A stretch of DNA of 64,000 nt, from assembly GCF_033446605.1 (NCBI RefSeq), contig NZ_JAWQUO010000005.1, forward strand, positions 62,001 through 126,000. Direction: 5' to 3'. Under the pieces are notes generated by a model. It did no database searches. It was not told the DNA's origin and saw only the letters and a list, made by a program, of their open reading frames with translations. Below are positions 48,142 to 56,938 of the stretch, in pieces. The position numbers and the translations under genes were made by a program. Numbering within the stretch: position 1 is the stretch's first letter; every line of letters starts with the position of its first letter. The DNA comes from Iodobacter sp025352645. GTDB lineage: Bacteria; Pseudomonadota; Gammaproteobacteria; Burkholderiales; Chitinibacteraceae.

Positions 48142-49416
48142 TTACTTCCCTTCACTTGAGATAATCAATGCAAGTTCAGCCAAAGCCACCGTGCGTTGTT
48201 CGCCCGCGCCTTCGCCATTGAGTGTTTTTATATTGGCGGTGTTTGCCTCGGCCTCGGCCTCACCAATCACCACCGCAAACCGTGCTTGGCTGGCATCCGC
48301 TTTTTTAAACTGAGATTTAAAACTACCACCACCACAGTGTAAAAGCACATTAAGCCCAGTAGCCCGTAGCTGCTGAGCCGTTACAAAGGCCAAACGCCCA
48401 GCGGCATCGCCTAAGTGCACAATATAAGCATCAGGAGCAACCACAGGAACCGGCACGGCTTGTTCTTCAAGCAGCAGTAAGATACGCTCGATCCCCATCC
48501 CAAAACCCACCGCAGGGCAAGGTTTGCCACCCAGCATTTCAACCAAGGTGTCGTAGCGGCCACCAGCAGCAATGGTACCTTGCGAGCCTAAATCTGTAGT
48601 CACCCACTCAAACACGGTGCGATTGTAGTAATCAAGGCCACGCACTAGCCGCGCATTCACCTTATAAGCAATCCCTGCAGCATCCAGCAAGGCTTTTACA
48701 CCTTCGAAGTGCTGACGTGAATCGTCACCCAGAAAATCGATTAGCTTAGGAGCGTTTTCTGCCATTTCTTGTAAGGCTGGGTTTTTAGTATCAAGAACCC
48801 TTAGCGGATTGGTGTACAGACGGCGCTTACCGTCTTCATCCAAGATATCTGTGAATTCTTCTAGGTAGGCAATCAACGCTTCGCGATGCGCGGCGCGCTC
48901 TTCCTTATCACCCAAGGAATTGATTTCTAGACTGACGTTTTTTAAGCCAAAGCGCGCCCAAAGATCCGCCAACATCAAAATCACTTCGGCATCAACATCA
49001 GGTGTCGCCATGCCAAAGGCCTCAACACCAATTTGATGAAACTGACGATAGCGGCCCTTTTGTGGGCGCTCATGGCGATACATCGGGCCCATATACCAAA
49101 GGCGTTGCGTTTGGTTGTAAAGCAGGCCGTGCTCTACACAGGCACGCACACAACCCGCAGTACCTTCTGGGCGCAGCGTTAGTTTTTCACCATTGAGCTT
49201 GTCTTCAAAGGAATACATTTCCTTTTCAACGATATCGGTATACTCCCCAACACCACGCACAAAGAGATGCGTCGATTCAACAATCGGCATCCGAATATTT
49301 TTGTAACCATACGCAGCCAGCCAATCACGCGTTACCTGTTCAAAATAAAGCCATGCAGGTGACGCATCCGGCAGAACATCGTTCATGCCGCGAATACCTT
49401 GAATCTGATTTGACAT
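48142..49416 (-). CDS. hisS: Histidyl-tRNA synthetase HisS
   Basis: This 424-residue class II synthetase has RGMNDVLPDASPAWLYFEQV at the start, motif 2 (LRPEGTAGCVRACVEHGLL ... YRHERPQKGRYRQFHQ), the histidine-specific LVRGLDYYNRTVFEW, motif 3 (GGKPCPAVGFGMGIERILLL) and a C-terminal anticodon-binding domain. It charges tRNA-His. The yfgM-bamB-der genes follow. The upstream 143 bp separating it from ispG contain a REP-like palindrome. Confidence 0.97.
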   Translation of the reverse strand: MSNQIQGIRGMNDVLPDASPAWLYFEQVTRDWLAAYGYKNIRMPIVESTHLFVRGVGEYTDIVEKEMYSFEDKLNGEKLTLRPEGTAGCVRACVEHGLLYNQTQRLWYMGPMYRHERPQKGRYRQFHQIGVEAFGMATPDVDAEVILMLADLWARFGLKNVSLEINSLGDKEERAAHREALIAYLEEFTDILDEDGKRRLYTNPLRVLDTKNPALQEMAENAPKLIDFLGDDSRQHFEGVKALLDAAGIAYKVNARLVRGLDYYNRTVFEWVTTDLGSQGTIAAGGRYDTLVEMLGGKPCPAVGFGMGIERILLLLEEQAVPVPVVAPDAYIVHLGDAAGRLAFVTAQQLRATGLNVLLHCGGGSFKSQFKKADASQARFAVVIGEAEAEANTANIKTLNGEGAGEQRTVALAELALIISSEGK

Positions 49417-49428
49417 TGAATTTACTAT

Positions 49429-49459
49429 GTAGGGTGGACATGTTTACATGCCCACGCAG
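49429..49459 (+). repeat. REP-like palindrome between ispG and hisS
   Basis: GTAGGGTGGACATG, loop TTTA, CATGCCCACGCAG: same consensus as 18908 with one stem mismatch. It interrupts an otherwise tightly packed operon. Confidence 0.65.
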
Positions 49460-49559
49460 TTTCGGATGATGGGCAGCTTACTCATACCCACACGGCAAAT
49501 TATATACATCTAATAGCAGTGGGCAAAAACACCTTGCCCACTCCACATATCACCTTTGC

Positions 49560-50837
49560 TTAAACCACCTTCAGCGCAATCACCTTAGGCTTGACTTCCT
49601 GACGCTTAGCGCCGCCCTCAGCATAACGGGTCTGCACATAATCAAGCACAATGGCTTGAAACTCGGTACTGATTTGATCGCCCTTTAAGGTCACGGTTTT
49701 TTCACCATCTACGTAGACAGGGCATACAGGGATTTCACCCGTTCCTGGCAAGGAAATGCCAATATCTGCCAGCTTGGATTCGCCAGGACCATTCACCACA
49801 CAGCCCATCACCGCCACCGTCATATCGGCGACCCCTGGATACTGCAAGCGCCAAATGGGCATTTGCTCGCGCAAAAAGCTTTGGATACTGGATGCTAATT
49901 CTTGGAACACCGTTGAAGAGGTACGGCCGCAGCCTGGGCATGCAGTCACAAGCGGCGTAAACGAGCGCAAACCCATGGTTTGTAATATTTCTTGCGCCAC
50001 AATAATTTCAGTACGCCTATCCCCACCCGGCTCTGGCGTCAGGGAAATACGAATGGTATCGCCAATGCCTTCTTGCATCAGCACGGACAAGGCCGCAGTG
50101 GATGCCACAATGCCTTTTGAGCCCATGCCCGCTTCGGTCAAGCCCAAATGCAGCGGATAATCACAACGTGCGGCCAAAGAGCGATAAACCGAGATCAAAT
50201 CTTGCACATGCGATACTTTGCACGACAATAAAATTTGATTGGGGTCCAGCCCCCAGCCAATCGCCTGATCTGCGGATTCCAGCGCCGAAACAATCAAGGC
50301 CTCACGCATCACCGCATCCGCAGACAAAGGCTGAGCCAGCTTTGCATTGGCATCCATTAATTTAACGACAACGCTTTGATCTAAAGAACCCCAGTTCACA
50401 CCAATGCGAACTGGTTTTTTATACTTAATCGCCTGCTCAATCATAAACGCGTATTTTTCATCGCGCTTACTGCCTTTGCCAACATTACCAGGGTTAATTC
50501 GATACTTAGCCAAAGCTTGCGCACAATCTGGGTAATCTCGCAGCAAGCGATCGCCATTAAAGTGAAAATCTCCCACTAGTGGCACATCACAACCCATCGC
50601 GTCTAAATTAGCACGGATCGTGGCCACCTGAGCCGCCGCTTCTGGGCTATTTACCGTAATGCGTACCACTTCAGAGCCCGCTTTCCATAGTTCATACACC
50701 TGCTTGGTTGTAGCAGCGGCATCAGCAGTATCGGTATTGGTCATGGACTGCACCACAACCGGATGGTCTGACCCCACCCAGACATTGCCAATCTGAACTT
50801 GGCGCGTTTTGCGGCGGGGGATTGAAATCGTTGTCAT
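49560..50837 (-). CDS. ispG: 4-hydroxy-3-methylbut-2-enyl diphosphate synthase IspG
   Basis: This 425-residue iron-sulfur enzyme of the MEP isoprenoid pathway has an N-terminal TIM-barrel (VVVQSMTNTDTADAAATTKQ) and a C-terminal domain with cluster cysteines in TACPGCGRTSS and GCVVNGPGE. It reduces MEcPP to HMBPP. Length is that of the proteobacterial form. It lies 4 bp after rodZ. Confidence 0.97.
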   Translation of the reverse strand: MTTISIPRRKTRQVQIGNVWVGSDHPVVVQSMTNTDTADAAATTKQVYELWKAGSEVVRITVNSPEAAAQVATIRANLDAMGCDVPLVGDFHFNGDRLLRDYPDCAQALAKYRINPGNVGKGSKRDEKYAFMIEQAIKYKKPVRIGVNWGSLDQSVVVKLMDANAKLAQPLSADAVMREALIVSALESADQAIGWGLDPNQILLSCKVSHVQDLISVYRSLAARCDYPLHLGLTEAGMGSKGIVASTAALSVLMQEGIGDTIRISLTPEPGGDRRTEIIVAQEILQTMGLRSFTPLVTACPGCGRTSSTVFQELASSIQSFLREQMPIWRLQYPGVADMTVAVMGCVVNGPGESKLADIGISLPGTGEIPVCPVYVDGEKTVTLKGDQISTEFQAIVLDYVQTRYAEGGAKRQEVKPKVIALKVV

Positions 50838-50841
50838 TGGT

Positions 50842-51726
50842 TTATTTCAGCTCAAAAGTAGCGACATCGCCGCGAGTATAAGAAGTTAAATCCACGGCTT
50901 GATTACGATAAATAAGTTGGGTATGTGGTGCATTACCAATTTTCAAACGGTAAGGTGGCACACCAGAAACGCTTTTAGCCACGCCGGGTTTGAGCAGTTC
51001 ACTGACCAATTTAGTCCCAGCAGCGTCTTGCACTTGTACCCAAGAATCTTTCTGCACGGTAATGTTTAGCTCGCCAGTGGTTGCTGGCGCAGGAACAATC
51101 ACCGCACTTGCACCCACTTTGGCTGCTGGCTCACTTGCCAATGCTGGTGTTTTTACCTCAGCGGCACTTGCCACTTGGCTAGCAGCAATAGCTTGCCCAA
51201 TAACGGCGCTTGCTGCAGCTACCTCACTGGCCGTATCAACCACCACCAACTGCGGCAAAACAACAACGGGAGCAGAGGCTAAAAGCTCTGGCTGTGCGGG
51301 CTGCTGCAAATACCACATGACCCCACCCACGCCGCCCGCCAAACCAATTAGCACCACCAAGCCCAGTAGCCAAGAATTTGCCTTGCCGCCGCCCATAAAT
51401 GGCACAGCGGTTTCCTCGTTCACCCGAGGCAAGGCCGCCTGTTGGCGCTCTACTGGCAGACACGCTTCTAAATAAGCTTGTAAGGGAGCCCATGGCAAAT
51501 CTAACAGCCTAGCGTAATTGCGCACAAAACCACGCACAAATGTATTACCTGGCAACTCATCAAAACGCTCATTTTCAATGGCATCTATCTGACGATGTGT
51601 CAGCTTTAGCTGTCCCGCCACCTTATCGAGGCTATAACCCAGCTCAATACGGCGTGCTTTTAATGTGGCACCCGCAGAGATAGCGGCGCTTTGCGGTGCA
51701 GAAGAAGAATCAATTATCTCGGTCAT
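50842..51726 (-). CDS. rodZ: RodZ-like cytoskeletal protein (HTH_25, TM, DUF4115)
   Basis: This 294-residue protein has a cytoplasmic Xre-type helix-turn-helix (LKARRIELGYSLDKVAGQLK ... FVRGFVRNYARLL, residues 22-85). A single membrane helix (WLLGLVVLIGLAGGVGGVMW, about residues 118-137), an Ala/Val-rich periplasmic linker and a C-terminal DUF4115 beta-domain (GELNITVQKDSWVQVQDAAG) follow. RodZ anchors MreB for rod shape. ATG 51726 is preferred over ATG 51732 because GGAT is better spaced. It sits between pilW and ispG as in many proteobacteria. Confidence 0.9.
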   Translation of the reverse strand: MTEIIDSSSAPQSAAISAGATLKARRIELGYSLDKVAGQLKLTHRQIDAIENERFDELPGNTFVRGFVRNYARLLDLPWAPLQAYLEACLPVERQQAALPRVNEETAVPFMGGGKANSWLLGLVVLIGLAGGVGGVMWYLQQPAQPELLASAPVVVLPQLVVVDTASEVAAASAVIGQAIAASQVASAAEVKTPALASEPAAKVGASAVIVPAPATTGELNITVQKDSWVQVQDAAGTKLVSELLKPGVAKSVSGVPPYRLKIGNAPHTQLIYRNQAVDLTSYTRGDVATFELK

Positions 51727-51739
51727 ACACATCCGTTAA

Positions 51740-52477
51740 TCAATCATACGAACCGCTTAAGAGGCGGGCCATTTCTTGCGAATCGGGGAATTTCTTGCGT
51801 AATTGCTCTGCTAGTTTATTTTCAGCGTCTTTATTAGCAAATTGATGTTCTAGCTGCACCCCTAACCAAAGCAATTCAGGAGTGGCTGGCGTTAATCTTT
51901 GTAATTCTAAATAGTAGCGCCTAGCCAGTACAGCATCTTTATTACGCATGCCAAATTCAACCAACTTAGCTCTGGCCGCTAAGCTATCTGGGCGAATCCG
52001 TAAAGCGCGCTCAAAATAGGTGCGCGCGCCCTCTTCATCTCCACTTTTTAATGCGCATTGTCCTGCGGCTAGCAATGATTTATCTGGCGTACTATATAAC
52101 GCATTTTTTTGCGTAGCCAGCAGGTATTGAATCCCTTCTTTATGCTGGCCCTTTTGGCATAAATACCAACCAAAATTATGATTAATATCTGCGTCATTTG
52201 GGGACAACTGAACTGCACGTAAAAATGATTGTACGGCAGAGTCATCTTCACCCAATTCTGCATGAATCAGCGCCATAACATTATGCGCGGGGGCATAGGA
52301 TGAATTAACCGCCAAAGCCTTGTTGACTTCTTCAATAGCAACGGCATATTGCCCGCGCTTTAAATACTCTGCCCCCAACTGCGTTCGCAACGACGCTCTA
52401 TTCTCTTCCCCCTCTACAGCCAAGGCCATTGATGAGCAAAATAAAGCTATTGTCATTGCTAACGCGCGTAATTTCAT
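51740..52477 (-). CDS. pilW: Type IV pilus biogenesis/stability protein PilW (PilF)
   Basis: This 245-residue protein has a signal peptide (MKLRALAMTIALFCSSMALA) and about five TPR repeats (RTQLGAEYLKRGQYAVAIEE, DADINHNFGWYLCQKGQHKE). PilW/PilF is the pilotin that helps secretin oligomerise in type IV pili. The signal peptide has no standard lipobox: Cys14 lies in the hydrophobic core, so it may not be a lipoprotein here. Its ATG overlaps the rlmN stop (ATGA). Confidence 0.9.
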   Translation of the reverse strand: MKLRALAMTIALFCSSMALAVEGEENRASLRTQLGAEYLKRGQYAVAIEEVNKALAVNSSYAPAHNVMALIHAELGEDDSAVQSFLRAVQLSPNDADINHNFGWYLCQKGQHKEGIQYLLATQKNALYSTPDKSLLAAGQCALKSGDEEGARTYFERALRIRPDSLAARAKLVEFGMRNKDAVLARRYYLELQRLTPATPELLWLGVQLEHQFANKDAENKLAEQLRKKFPDSQEMARLLSGSYD

Positions 52478-53634
52478 GGATTGTCGCCACTCTGTGGATG
52501 AAAAATAATGGCTTGAGCATCACCCGCCAAGCGTTTTTCAACGCGGCGAGTTTTATCCAATACCTGCCCAGCTAATTGACCACAAGCTGCATCGATATCA
52601 TCACCGCGTGTTTTACGCACTGTGGCAACGTAGCCTGCATTAATTAAAATATCACGGAAGCGTAAAATTGCATCCCTTGTTGAGCGCTTAAAGCCCGCAT
52701 TGGGGAATGGATTAAACGGAATTAAATTAAATTTACATGGCACATCACGCACCAAAGCCACCAATTCACGCGCGTTTTCTACTGAGTCATTAATACCATC
52801 GAGCATCACATATTCAAAGGTAATGAAATCACGCGGGGCTTTTTCTAAGTAACGCGTACACGCTGCCAATAACTGATGCAGCGGGTATTTTTTATTAATA
52901 GGCACAATATCATCACGGATTCTATCATTAGGCGCGTGTAAGGACACGGCTAATGCCACTGGGCAATCTTCACGCAATCTGTCGATAGCGGGCACAATAC
53001 CTGACGTAGACAGCGTAACACGGCGACGGGACAAGCCGTAAGCATTGTCATCTAGCATCAGTTTCATCGCCGCCACCACGTTATCGTAGTTAGCTAGCGG
53101 CTCGCCCATGCCCATCATCACCACATTAGATACGATGCGGGTATCGCCATTTCGATTATCCACCAAGCCTGCATCACCCAGCCGCGAAGCATCCAGTGAC
53201 ATCCGGCGATTGGCCCACCATAGCTGGCCAATAATCTCTGCCGTGCTTAAATTACGGTTAAACCCTTGGCGCGCCGTAGAGCAAAAGCCACAATCCAGCG
53301 CACAGCCTACTTGGCTAGATACGCATAAGGTACCGCGATCATCCTCAGGGATAAACACCGCCTCAACACCATTGCCTGTACCCACATCCAGCAGCCACTT
53401 GCGCGTGCCATCTTTGGCAATTTGCTCTGCCATCAAGGCAGGCGGGGTTACCGCCGCATCTAAGGCCAGCTTTTGCCGAAAAGATTTGGCGATATCGGTC
53501 ATCGCATCAAAGTCCGGCTCGCCGCGCTGATGAATCCACTTCATCAGCTGCTTAGCGCGAAACGGCTTTTCGCCATATTGCGCCATCAACTCAGCCAAAC
53601 CCGCCGCATCATAATCTAACAAATTAACTGACAT
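52474..53634 (-). CDS. rlmN: 23S rRNA (A2503-C2)/tRNA (A37-C2) methyltransferase RlmN
   Basis: This 386-residue radical SAM enzyme has CALDCGFCSTARQGFNRNLS (CxxxCxxC) near residue 105, the SAM-binding GMGEPLANYDNVV, and the C-terminal catalytic Cys region (AACGQLAGQV, about residue 358). ATG 53634 is chosen over the GTG at 53646 because GAGTAAAGT precedes it suitably. It heads the rlmN-pilW-rodZ-ispG set. Confidence 0.97.
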   Translation of the reverse strand: MSVNLLDYDAAGLAELMAQYGEKPFRAKQLMKWIHQRGEPDFDAMTDIAKSFRQKLALDAAVTPPALMAEQIAKDGTRKWLLDVGTGNGVEAVFIPEDDRGTLCVSSQVGCALDCGFCSTARQGFNRNLSTAEIIGQLWWANRRMSLDASRLGDAGLVDNRNGDTRIVSNVVMMGMGEPLANYDNVVAAMKLMLDDNAYGLSRRRVTLSTSGIVPAIDRLREDCPVALAVSLHAPNDRIRDDIVPINKKYPLHQLLAACTRYLEKAPRDFITFEYVMLDGINDSVENARELVALVRDVPCKFNLIPFNPFPNAGFKRSTRDAILRFRDILINAGYVATVRKTRGDDIDAACGQLAGQVLDKTRRVEKRLAGDAQAIIFHPQSGDNP

Positions 53635-53674
53635 TACTTTACTCACTTAAAAAATCCACCCACTCAAGCACTAC

Positions 53675-53808
53675 AGGGAAACTCGAAAAAGCTATTTTTT
53701 GCTATAAGCTCGTACTTAAAAAAACGCCACCCTTGCTAAACCATAGGCAACCGTATTTTTTAAAGCTCGCCTTGCCTCATCAACTAAATAGGCTTTTCGA
53801 GGCGCCCT
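53675..53808. mobile_element. MITE-like element, copy 1
   Basis: A 134-bp non-coding stretch with mirrored ends AGGGAAACTCGAAAAAGC and GGCTTTTCGAGGCGCCCT. The internal TTAAAAAAAC and TTTTTTAAAGCTCGCCTTGC are shared with the element at 63171-63313. It lies in the gap between ndk and rlmN. No target duplication is clear. Confidence 0.6.
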
Positions 53809-53875
53809 AAGCTGTGGAACTGTGCCAAGCAAACACTATGCAAATGGCACAGTAATCACAACAAACCACTAAAAC

Positions 53876-53910
53876 AGCCCCTCGGTGGCAAAATGTTCTA
53901 CCAAGGGGCT
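53876..53910 (-). terminator. Intrinsic terminator of ndk
   Basis: AGCCCCTCGGT and ACCAAGGGGCT form an 11-bp stem with one mismatch. On the minus strand it is followed by GTTTTAG. It begins 8 bp past the ndk stop. Confidence 0.75.
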
Positions 53911-53917
53911 ACTTATA

Positions 53918-54343
53918 TTAGCGGCTGTAAACTTCGCTTGATGCGAAGAAGTAAGCGATTTCGATGGCTGCATTTTCAGCGGAATCAGAACCGTGTACTG
54001 CATTTGCATCGATAGAATCAGCGAAATCAGCACGGATAGTGCCAGCAGCCGCTTCTTTAGGATTAGTTGCGCCCATCAGGTCACGATTCTTCAAGATAGC
54101 GCCTTCGCCTTCTAACGCTTGAATCATGACTGGACCTGAGATCATAAAGTTCACAAGGTCGTTAAAGAAAGGGCGTGCTGCGTGTACAGCGTAGAAGCCT
54201 TCGGCTTCAGCGCGTGATAATTGTTTCATTTTAGCGGCTACAACCTTTAAGCCAGCTGATTCGAAACGATCGTAGATCTTACCGATAACATTTTTAGCAA
54301 CTGCATCAGGCTTAACAATAGAAAGTGTGCGTTCGATAGTCAT
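53918..54343 (-). CDS. ndk: Nucleoside diphosphate kinase
   Basis: This 141-residue enzyme balances NTP pools by a phospho-His intermediate. ERTLSIVKPDAVAKNVIGKI starts the fold, and NAVHGSDSAENAAIEIAYFF holds the catalytic His (about residue 117). The ATG at 54343 has GGAG upstream. The frame continues 16 codons further without similarity. It is monocistronic with a terminator. Confidence 0.97.
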   Translation of the reverse strand: MTIERTLSIVKPDAVAKNVIGKIYDRFESAGLKVVAAKMKQLSRAEAEGFYAVHAARPFFNDLVNFMISGPVMIQALEGEGAILKNRDLMGATNPKEAAAGTIRADFADSIDANAVHGSDSAENAAIEIAYFFASSEVYSR

Positions 54344-54543
54344 GTAATTCTCCAGAAAAGTGGTTTTATAGGTAAAACATTTGCAGCGCACAAAAAACTC
54401 GGCTAGCCTCCTTGTCAGCTACGCAAGCTGCGTAAGCTCAAAGCGACATCGATTCATTTCCCATGCATAAATACAATCTGCGGCGGGCCTAAAACAGCGG
54501 TATTTAACCGCGCTTTAGCCAGCAAAAATTGAATTAGCCGAAC

Positions 54544-54552
54544 ATTATAACA
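54544..54552 (-). promoter_or_regulatory. Extended -10 promoter upstream of ndk
   Basis: On the minus strand TGTTATAAT (TGn plus a perfect -10) lies about 200 bp before the ndk ATG, directly beside the first unit of the tandem repeat array. No good -35 is seen, as is usual for extended -10 promoters. Confidence 0.45.
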
Positions 54553-54899
54553 AATTCAAGCGAAATCGGCTGAGGAACTGTCTACCGCTGTGAAAGACTG
54601 CAAAAATTGAATATTCAGCAAGCACTGATCACAAATTAAAGAGAAACCAGCTGAGGAACTGTCTACCTCTGTGGAAGCACTGCAAAAATTGAATACCCAG
54701 CAAGCACTGATCACAAATTAAAGAGAAACCAGCTGAGGAACTGTCTACCGCGGTGGAAGACTGCAAAAATTGAATATTCAGCAAGCACTGATCACAAATT
54801 AAAGAGAAATCAACTAATGATCCGCCTACCGCTGTGAAAGCACTGCAAAAACTAAAAACTCAGCACTCCTCATATCATCAAACCAAGTGAAACCAGCAG
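54551..54899. repeat. Array of 81-84 bp direct repeats upstream of the SPOR gene
   Basis: Units begin with CAAATT or CAAACC at 54551, 54632, 54714, 54795 and (partial) 54879, giving periods of 81, 82, 81 and 84 bp. The first three are nearly identical (GCTGAGGAACTGTCTACC, GCAAGCACTGATCACAAATT). The fourth is diverged, and the partial fifth runs into the ATG at 54900. Stops occur in all frames checked, so it appears non-coding. Confidence 0.85.
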
Positions 54900-55649
54900 A
54901 TGAACGATCCACTCGACCCTATCTTGCAACAAGAATCACAGCGCCGCCTAAAAGTGCAGCTAGCATGGCGGCTAGGTATTGCCGCCACATTAATTGTGAT
55001 CGCTCTATTTGGGATTAGCTGGTTAGATCGCCAACAAAGCGAAAAACCAGTAACAACTACGCCCACCCCTATCATTGCCCCACCTACCATAGAGCCTCTT
55101 GCGCCACCGACGGCGGCAGAACAAGCCACGGCAAGCCAAGCCAGTGAGGCCAGCAAAGCAGAAATCCCCAGCACTCCCGCACTCAGCTCTGCATCCGGCG
55201 TGATCGAAGGAGCAAGTCATCGCCCAAGCAACACACCTTCGCCCGCCCCTAGCTCAAAACCAAGCCTAAAGCTAGAAGGCATCAGCCCCACTAGCAAACC
55301 ACTGGCAACGCTAGCGCCTAGCCCTGCCCCCGTCGCTCAACGCACACCCACGCCAGTCGCTACAACACCCGCCCCCAATATCACCACAGCCAGCCCTAGC
55401 AATATTGCCGCCACCGCAGTGCCATACCCTAGCAGCCAACACACACCAAATGGCTATACCGTGCAGGCAGGTGTCTTTTTACATGCAGAAAACGCAGGCA
55501 AATTACTGGCACAGCTTAAAACCGCTGGTGTACCCGCTTTTATAGAAACACGCGTACAAATCGGCCCATTTAAAGACAAAGCCTCCGCCGATGCGGCAGC
55601 AGATAAATTAAAACGCCTCGGCATTGCACCCGTTGTACGTGGCAACTAA
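54900..55649 (+). CDS. SPOR-domain membrane protein
   Basis: This 249-residue protein has a cytoplasmic start (NDPLDPILQQESQRRLKVQL), one membrane helix (GIAATLIVIALFGISWL, about residues 27-43) and a long Pro/Ala/Thr/Ser-rich periplasmic linker (about residues 50-175). A C-terminal SPOR domain follows (NGYTVQAGVFLHAENAGKLL ... KRLGIAPVV), which binds denuded glycan strands, usually at the septum. It resembles FtsN/DedD-type proteins in layout. Its start codon lies in the last unit of the tandem repeats. A convergent repeat separates it from ddl. Confidence 0.88.
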   Translation: MNDPLDPILQQESQRRLKVQLAWRLGIAATLIVIALFGISWLDRQQSEKPVTTTPTPIIAPPTIEPLAPPTAAEQATASQASEASKAEIPSTPALSSASGVIEGASHRPSNTPSPAPSSKPSLKLEGISPTSKPLATLAPSPAPVAQRTPTPVATTPAPNITTASPSNIAATAVPYPSSQHTPNGYTVQAGVFLHAENAGKLLAQLKTAGVPAFIETRVQIGPFKDKASADAAADKLKRLGIAPVVRGN

Positions 55650-55657
55650 GCGACCTT

Positions 55658-55722
55658 GTAGCTCGGCCACCTTGCCCGTGCGAATGATCTCGGTTTTACG
55701 CGCGGGCAAGAGTGCCACCTAC
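55658..55722. terminator. Inverted repeat between the convergent SPOR and ddl genes
   Basis: CTTGCCCG (55671-55678) pairs with CGGGCAAG (55703-55710), with further partial pairing outward (GTAG ... CTAC ends). It could serve as a bidirectional terminator. The GTAG/CTAC ends recall the REP-like family. Confidence 0.5.
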
Positions 55723-55726
55723 ACCT

Positions 55727-56755
55727 TCATTTAGCTGGCTGCAGCGCCAGTTGGCAAATTCGCTCACACAGCGCCGAAAAGGGAATCCCTGCTGCTGCGG
55801 CGGCCTGTGGAAACAAGCTGGTTTCGGTCATTCCTGGCAGGGTATTCACCTCTAAGCACCATAGCTGGCCCTGATCGTCCAGCCTGAAATCGCTACGACT
55901 GTAAGCCGACAATTTCAGCGCCTTATGCACAGTCAGCGCTAATTGCTGGGCGGCTTGGGCGATGTTGGTGGGCACGTCGGCGGGGAATACTTCATGCACC
56001 GCGCCGCGCTGGTATTTGCTGTGGTAATCAAAGGTATCTTGTGCGCCAAGCATAATCTCCCCTACCGGCAGCGCGACTTCATCCAGCACGCCAACGGTTA
56101 TTTCCCGACCGGCAATAAAGCGCTCCAACATCACCTCCGCACCAAAAGCACGTGCATGCTCAATGGCAGTGGCCAAATGGTCTAGCTGATGCACCACAGT
56201 TAAACCTACCGTAGAGCCTTGAGTATTGGGTTTCACCACCAGTGGCAAGCCCAATTGGGCTTCAACTTCAGCAAAAAAGGTGGGGCTAAGCGCTTTAGGA
56301 GCCATTAACCACGGCGCGGTGGGCACGCCCGCCGCCACAAATAAACGCTTGGATAAATCCTTATCCATCGCCACCGCACTGGCTAGATGATGACTACCGG
56401 TGTACGCCAAGCCAGCCAGCTCTAACATGGCTTGCACCGTACCATCCTCGCCAGTGCCGCCGTGCAGGGCCAGAAAATACACATCCACACCCGCTAAATC
56501 ACCGCCAGTAAAAGCGCTACGCGGCTCAGCGCGAATTAAAGCCAGCGCATCGGAATCTGGCGGCAAGATGGATACTTGCTGACTTAATAATTGTTGCTCC
56601 TCGGCGGCATTTAATAAACCGGATGCAGTATCCACTGCCAACACTTGATGACCCGCACTGCGTAATGCGGCAACAATCTGTGCGCCGCTGGCAATGGAAA
56701 CATCACGCTCTTCGCTGCTACCGCCCAAGAGCACGGCAATTTTCATTTTATTCAT
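55727..56755 (-). CDS. ddl: D-alanine--D-alanine ligase
   Basis: This 342-residue ATP-grasp enzyme makes D-Ala-D-Ala for peptidoglycan. MKIAVLLGGSSEERDVSIAS opens the N-domain. LALHGGTGEDGTVQAMLEL, TGSHHLASAVAMDKDLSK, VVKPNTQGSTVGLTVV (ATP loop) and CLEVNTLPGMTETSLFP (metal and substrate site) follow. It is somewhat longer than DdlB (about 306), with an insertion-rich middle. It stands alone here, not in the mur-fts cluster, so a second ddl may exist elsewhere. Confidence 0.93.
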   Translation of the reverse strand: MNKMKIAVLLGGSSEERDVSIASGAQIVAALRSAGHQVLAVDTASGLLNAAEEQQLLSQQVSILPPDSDALALIRAEPRSAFTGGDLAGVDVYFLALHGGTGEDGTVQAMLELAGLAYTGSHHLASAVAMDKDLSKRLFVAAGVPTAPWLMAPKALSPTFFAEVEAQLGLPLVVKPNTQGSTVGLTVVHQLDHLATAIEHARAFGAEVMLERFIAGREITVGVLDEVALPVGEIMLGAQDTFDYHSKYQRGAVHEVFPADVPTNIAQAAQQLALTVHKALKLSAYSRSDFRLDDQGQLWCLEVNTLPGMTETSLFPQAAAAAGIPFSALCERICQLALQPAK

Positions 56756-56836
56756 AAGGCAATCCTAAAAACGAGGGCTGTAAAGCAATCTTATCAACTT
56801 GAAGAGCAAGCCATTGATCGACAAACCGGCTTATCC

Positions 56837-56890
56837 TAGGGCGGGTGTAAGCCCCATTTTTAGCATCGCTCGCGGGTTGCACCCGCCCTA
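56837..56890. repeat. Inverted repeat TAGGGCGGGTG...CACCCGCCCTA
   Basis: Eleven-base perfect arms (56837-56847 and 56880-56890) around a 32-base spacer, between ddl and the aminotransferase gene. It resembles the REP-like repeats but with a distinct core. Confidence 0.65.
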
Positions 56891-56938
56891 CACCTAGCTT
56901 AAGTTGATACGATTGAGCAGTAAGGCAAGCTTGCAAAC

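Noticed and set aside
54551..54899. The direct-repeat array considered as a CRISPR array
   Set aside because: The repeats are head-to-tail 81-84 bp units without unique spacers of constant size, and no cas genes are present.
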